Shown piece by piece: positions 6,757-9,864 of a stretch of 9,864 nt of DNA. The notes under the pieces are model-generated. The model worked only from the letters and a program-made list of their open reading frames with translations. It did no database searches and was not told the origin of the DNA. Position numbers and translations under genes: made by a program. The DNA lies in the NCBI GenBank assembly GCA_029932035.1, contig JAOZQV010000109.1:380-10243 (forward strand). Reading direction: 5' to 3'. Numbering within the stretch: the stretch's first letter is position 1; the number at the start of each line of letters is the position of its first letter. This DNA comes from Deltaproteobacteria bacterium. GTDB lineage: Bacteria > Desulfobacterota > DSM-4660 > Desulfatiglandales > Desulfatiglandaceae.

Positions 6757-7827
6757 CTATCCCGGGATCTTGATCCGCTTCATGGCCTGGTCCATCAACA
6801 GCTGGTATCCGCTCTTCTTCCCGAGAAGGGGCTCCTTCTTACGTTGGCTCCAAACGGTCTCAGGACGGGCCTGCACAATAAACATATTCTCCGGAAATGA
6901 GAAATCCATATCAATAGCCCACTCTATATCCATGGCACGACCATAGTGAGTCTCGATCCCCTTGGCTACTTTTGCAAGTTCCTTTATTTCCAGGTCTTCC
7001 AAACAGCACTTGGACTGCATATCTTCCTCTACATCTACATCTATCACCTCTCCGCCTTTCGGGTCATGGACACATTGTATATGCTTGGCAGATATGGTCC
7101 TTTCGGTGGTCTCCATAACCACCTTATCCACGACAAACTTGTCAGGATTTACCGAACCGGAGACCACGGTCTCTCCCAATCCCCAACTCCCTTCAATAAC
7201 CACCTTTGACGGGTCGCCATTGGTCGGATTGAGGGTGAACATAACGCCTGCTGTCCTTGAATTAACCATTTTCTGTACCCCCACGCTAATCAGCACCTTT
7301 TCGTGGGGGAAATCGTTCTTATTCCTGTAATCAATAGCGCGCGGCGTGTACAGACTGGCCCAGCACTTTCGGACGCTATTTATAATATTTTTAGTTCCCT
7401 CTACCCACAGGTATGTGTCCTGCTGTCCGGCAAAGCTTGCAGTAGGCAGGTCCTCGGCCGTCGCACTTGACCTGACAGCCACAGGAAGGTCTTTGATAGC
7501 GCATGTTTGACAAAGCTGAGAATAGCCCCTCTCTATGGCCGACTGAACTTCGTCATTCATGGAAGTATTGTTGATCAAGCCTTGAATCTCTTCGCTGGCC
7601 TTGTTGAGGGCATCCACATTATCAGGTTGCATATGTGAAAGGATCTCATAGATTTTGTCCTTAATTCCCGTCTCTGTTATGAAATTCAGATAGCTGTCAG
7701 TGGTCACGGCAAATCCGGGTGGTACGCGTATGCCGGCCTTGATCATTTCTCCTAAGCTGGCATTCTTGCCCCCTACCATTGGGAGAGAAGTTTTATCTAA
7801 AATTTCAAAATTCAGAATATAATCCAT
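6757..7827 (-). CDS. ppsB: Phenylphosphate synthase beta-like subunit (ATP-grasp half of PEP synthase)
   Basis: A 356-residue (about 40 kDa) protein equivalent to the N-terminal ATP-binding domain of phosphoenolpyruvate synthase, the architecture and size described for PpsB of Thauera phenylphosphate synthase. Visible motifs: VGGKNASLGEM (18-28), RVPPGFAVT (34-42), AVRSSATAEDLPTASFAGQQ (117-136), NPTNGDPSK (200-208), EGSWGLGE (212-219) and the domain-ending IVQARPET (317-324). The protein stops about 32 residues after that motif, where full PEP synthase would continue into the phospho-histidine domain; that half is encoded separately at 8066-9864. It would bind ATP and phosphorylate the histidine of the alpha subunit. 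ATG at 7827 has GGAGG 5 nt upstream. A truncated PEP synthase pseudogene is unlikely, given the clean domain boundary, good ribosome binding site and partner gene. Confidence 0.88.
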   Translation of the reverse strand: MDYILNFEILDKTSLPMVGGKNASLGEMIKAGIRVPPGFAVTTDSYLNFITETGIKDKIYEILSHMQPDNVDALNKASEEIQGLINNTSMNDEVQSAIERGYSQLCQTCAIKDLPVAVRSSATAEDLPTASFAGQQDTYLWVEGTKNIINSVRKCWASLYTPRAIDYRNKNDFPHEKVLISVGVQKMVNSRTAGVMFTLNPTNGDPSKVVIEGSWGLGETVVSGSVNPDKFVVDKVVMETTERTISAKHIQCVHDPKGGEVIDVDVEEDMQSKCCLEDLEIKELAKVAKGIETHYGRAMDIEWAIDMDFSFPENMFIVQARPETVWSQRKKEPLLGKKSGYQLLMDQAMKRIKIPG

Positions 7828-7832
7828 CTATT

Positions 7833-7837
7833 CCTCC
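7833..7837 (-). promoter_or_regulatory. Ribosome binding site of the ppsB-like gene
   Basis: GGAGG on the - strand, 5 nt (AATAG) before the ATG at 7827. Confidence 0.75.
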
Positions 7838-7879
7838 ATAGAAGTTTGTAACCGTTCACGGGTTCAAAGAAATCCTCCT

Positions 7880-7928
7880 AAAGCCCATTAGGGGCAATGA
7901 TTCACAATTGCCCACTAATGAGGGCTTT
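7880..7928. other. Long stem-loop in the ppsA-ppsB spacer
   Basis: Left arm AAAGCCC-ATTAG-GGGCAAT (7880-7898) pairs with right arm ATTGCCC-A-CTAAT-GA-GGGCTTT (7907-7928). That gives 19 base pairs, with a 1-nt and a 2-nt bulge on one side and an 8-nt loop. Five T (7926-7930) end the + strand copy, but the genes here run on the - strand, where the stem is followed only by TTTAGGAGG. It is therefore more likely an mRNA structure between the two cistrons (stability, attenuation or relative expression) than a standard terminator of the operon. Confidence 0.75.
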
Positions 7929-7940
7929 TTGCAGACACAT

Positions 7941-8000
7941 CATAATCTTAATCCCGCCTCGGCGGGACTCTTAATCATAATCGTGCTGACTAAGATTATG
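7941..8000. repeat. Nested palindrome with GC-rich core hairpin
   Basis: CATAATCTTA (7941-7950) and TAAGATTATG (7991-8000) are perfect inverted repeats. Between them is a compact GC-rich palindrome, TCCCGCC-TC-GGCGGGA (7952-7967). The right part, ACTCTTAATCATAATCGT (7967-7984) and TAAGATTATGAAATAGG (7991-8007), is repeated exactly downstream of the ppsB-like gene. The - strand copy has no T tract after the GC hairpin, so a terminator call is not justified. Confidence 0.8.
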
Positions 8001-8065
8001 AAATAGGAAAGAGTTAGCTTACCCCTTAACCTCTGAACCTTGAACCCGTGAACCCCTACGGATTA

Positions 8066-9864
8066 TCAGGCTCTCTCTAAAATGGTGACGACGCCCGTGT
8101 CACCATCAACTCTGATCGTATCACCTGTCTTAATAACCGACGTGCCAATCCCGGTACCCGTAACAGACGGAACCCCATATTCCCTGCACACAATGGCCGC
8201 ATGGCTGGTTAGCCCGCCGATGTCCGTAACCGCGGCCTTGATCTTGGTAAAAACCGGGGCCCAGGAAGGATTGGTGGTGGGGCAAACCAGGATATCACCC
8301 TGTTCCAGGCCCACAATCTCATCGAGCCGCTTGAGGACCCGGGCCTTTCCTTCCACAACACCTGCGGAAGAGGCAAACCCTTTCAGCTCAGAGACATCCT
8401 CGGTACTGACTTCTCCCATCCCCTTGAGCCACTCCTTGACCTTATCAGTGGTGACACCCCATAGCATAATGGTAAAGGGCTCTGCCACTTCTTCAGGCGG
8501 AACACCTAAGGCCGGGCTCGGCATCCAGTCGCCTGCCGCCTTGAGTATTTTCTTCCGCTTATCAGCCTTGGCCTTGTAGTAATCGCCCCTCACCGGGATG
8601 TCCACGCCAAGGGCCCAGCCGGTGGCAACTTCAGTAAGGATCTCTGGGATTTCATACCGGTTGAACATGAATATGTCATCCACTTCATTCAACATCCCGT
8701 TATCAACCAAGAGTGTTCCAAATTCCCTTATCTTGGAAAACCATATGGTATGAAACCAGTGTTCCACCCAGAAGAGATGAACCTCAGCATATTTATATAT
8801 GGTTCTGAATGTATTATGGGCGCCATCAAAGGCACTACTGTCTTCATCGCTCTCAATCAGTTCGCGGTATTTGGCAACGGTTTCGTCCCTCTCCTTGTCG
8901 ACCGCGTCCAAATCCCTCTCGATTGTTTCTCCATTTTCCAGCCGTTCCACATAACTCTTGATATAGCTATAGGGGATATCTAAATTGTTGATCCAACTCC
9001 CCTCATAATGGAACCACCCACTGCCGCAAGACACGTAAAACCACGGGTCTTTGGCCTTATCAAAGGCCTCGAGCCACTGCTTTCCATCGGGTGTCCCCTC
9101 AAGCTCGGCTATTTTCTCTGCGGCCTTTGTCTCCTTCTTGAGGATGTCGGCCACCCCGCTCAGAGAAACAGCGAGTCTGGATAACTGGCACAGCTCTTCC
9201 TCCGGACGGAACATTGAGACATAGGCCCCGGCCACCATCTTTCCAATAGCGCTTTCACTTATCCCGGGGAATAGCTTCCGGGTTACGTCCCCAAACATTA
9301 GATAGGCAAGGTAGGTCAGGTTCAACATCTCAAAGTGGTACTGCCATCCCTTGAACATCTGATTCACAAGTTTGTCGAACGATTCGATCAGGTCATAGGA
9401 GACATAACAGCCTGTTGGCGCCGGGAGTACCTGGTCCTCGGGTACATATTTTGGCATTTCTTTGGGGATTTCCAACCCTTTCATCTCTTCACCAAGGGCC
9501 TTGAATTTTACCAGCCATTTGTCCCACAACTCATTATAATGCTCAAAGACATAGAAAACCCGTTTCTCAAACAGTGCGGCCTTCTCGCCGATTATCTCGT
9601 CCGGGGGGGGTGCGATAGCGCAGATGTACATATATGGTCCGACCATCCTCTGGGCGATCCCCTGTGCAGGCGGAATGCAGAATACTCTGGTCGTATATTG
9701 GGAGAGAGCGATCTGCCATGCCTCCTGAAAGAGCAGGTCCAGTGGCGGCATCGGCTCTGGCGCATGAATTTTATCCTGATACCAGAACTGGCCGCTTTCC
9801 CATTCCCCCCTCTCCTTGGAGAACAGATAATGTGATGGGTACATCTCCTCCCAGCCTTCAAGTT
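8066..9864 (-). CDS. ppsA: Phenylphosphate synthase alpha-like subunit (phospho-histidine half; 5' end missing)
   Basis: The frame is open to the right edge. An ATG at 9844 exists, but the codons before it read LEGWEE, in keeping with the GWE-x-MYP stretch I remember near the start of this family, and the GGAGGAG abutting that ATG has no spacing to act as a ribosome site; the true start is therefore probably beyond the window. About 598 residues are visible. The last 100 form the mobile PEP-utilising domain, with GGLTSHAAIVCREYGVPSV; the phospho-accepting histidine is residue 548 counted from that ATG (codon 8201-8203). The long N-terminal part is not the PEP synthase ATP-grasp but a region matching, as I recall it, PpsA of Thauera (about 70 kDa; motifs such as WQYHFEMLNL and VEHWFHTIWF). 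With PpsB it would move the beta-phosphate of ATP through His to phenol. Phenol as substrate is inferred. Confidence 0.87.
   Translation of the reverse strand, partial: LEGWEEMYPSHYLFSKERGEWESGQFWYQDKIHAPEPMPPLDLLFQEAWQIALSQYTTRVFCIPPAQGIAQRMVGPYMYICAIAPPPDEIIGEKAALFEKRVFYVFEHYNELWDKWLVKFKALGEEMKGLEIPKEMPKYVPEDQVLPAPTGCYVSYDLIESFDKLVNQMFKGWQYHFEMLNLTYLAYLMFGDVTRKLFPGISESAIGKMVAGAYVSMFRPEEELCQLSRLAVSLSGVADILKKETKAAEKIAELEGTPDGKQWLEAFDKAKDPWFYVSCGSGWFHYEGSWINNLDIPYSYIKSYVERLENGETIERDLDAVDKERDETVAKYRELIESDEDSSAFDGAHNTFRTIYKYAEVHLFWVEHWFHTIWFSKIREFGTLLVDNGMLNEVDDIFMFNRYEIPEILTEVATGWALGVDIPVRGDYYKAKADKRKKILKAAGDWMPSPALGVPPEEVAEPFTIMLWGVTTDKVKEWLKGMGEVSTEDVSELKGFASSAGVVEGKARVLKRLDEIVGLEQGDILVCPTTNPSWAPVFTKIKAAVTDIGGLTSHAAIVCREYGVPSVTGTGIGTSVIKTGDTIRVDGDTGVVTILERA

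Larger units (their letters stand above)
7854..8053. repeat. 200-bp segment bounded by a perfect 14-bp inverted repeat
   Basis: GTTCACGGGTTCAA (7854-7867) is the exact reverse complement of TTGAACCCGTGAAC (8040-8053). Together they enclose nearly all of the 238-bp spacer between the ppsA-like and ppsB-like genes. No open reading frame of useful size lies inside. The segment contains the stem-loop at 7880-7928 and the nested palindrome at 7941-8000. The layout is reminiscent of a miniature inverted-repeat element, but I see no convincing target-site duplication at its ends. Confidence 0.8.

Noticed and set aside
7859..7879. Tiny leader frame: AGGAGG then TTG-AAC-CCG-TGA on the - strand upstream of the ppsB-like gene
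   Set aside because: A ribosome-like site with good spacing exists, but three codons from a TTG, overlapping the inverted repeat end, is too little to call a leader peptide.
7880..7930. Rho-independent terminator on the + strand (stem followed by five T)
   Set aside because: No gene is transcribed on the + strand here; on the - strand the stem is followed by TTTAGGAGG, not a T tract.
8082..8579. 165-codon open frame on the + strand opposite the ppsA-like gene
   Set aside because: It is antisense to the conserved phospho-histidine domain and has a low-complexity Ser/Thr/Pro composition typical of a shadow frame.
9335..9835. 166-codon open frame on the + strand near the right edge
   Set aside because: It lies wholly opposite the well-supported ppsA-like coding region and resembles no family I know.
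8066..9844. ATG at 9844 as the true start of the ppsA-like gene
   Set aside because: The frame stays open to the right edge with family-like residues (GWEE), and the purine-rich GGAGGAG directly touches the ATG, leaving no spacing for ribosome binding.

Overview
The window looks like part of the chromosome of a strictly anaerobic, aromatic-degrading bacterium. I infer a Desulfobacterota-type (deltaproteobacterial) sulfate reducer or syntroph from the gene content and style; no taxonomic marker proves it. Base composition looks roughly balanced by eye. Eight protein genes cover most of the sequence. The only + strand gene is the 3' part of ftsY (2-952), a core signal-recognition-particle receptor gene. 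Everything else lies on the - strand as one co-directional run that enters at the right edge and ends 3 bp from the ftsY stop.

In transcription order the - strand genes are: a phenylphosphate synthase alpha-like gene (ppsA-like, 8066-9864, 5' end cut off by the window); a phenylphosphate synthase beta-like gene (ppsB-like, 6757-7827); a UbiD-family (de)carboxylase (5222-6628); a receiver-domain protein with a Trp-rich tail (4707-5219); an AMP-forming acyl/aryl-CoA synthetase (2916-4574); a Tm-1-like/UPF0261 protein (1605-2816); and a UbiX-type flavin prenyltransferase (956-1516).

The two Pps-like proteins are the two halves of a PEP-synthase-type enzyme: one carries the swivelling phospho-histidine domain, the other the ATP-grasp domain. 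With UbiD, UbiX and a CoA ligase this matches the anaerobic phenol route: phenol is phosphorylated to phenylphosphate, para-carboxylated to 4-hydroxybenzoate by a prenyl-FMN-dependent UbiD enzyme, and activated to 4-hydroxybenzoyl-CoA. UbiX would supply the prenyl-FMN. The exact substrate (phenol or a substituted phenol) cannot be read from sequence. PpsC (CBS-domain) and the small phenylphosphate carboxylase subunits are not in the window.

The unexplained parts are the receiver protein, which has intact phosphorylation residues but no DNA-binding domain; the UPF0261 protein, which has no established role in phenol metabolism; and the spacers. Each of the five spacers of about 90-240 bp on the - strand carries its own short repeated word or inverted repeat. 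The ppsA-ppsB spacer is the most elaborate: a 200-bp segment bounded by a perfect 14-bp inverted repeat, containing a 19-bp stem-loop and a second nested palindrome, part of which recurs downstream of ppsB. The promoter of the operon is presumably beyond the right edge.
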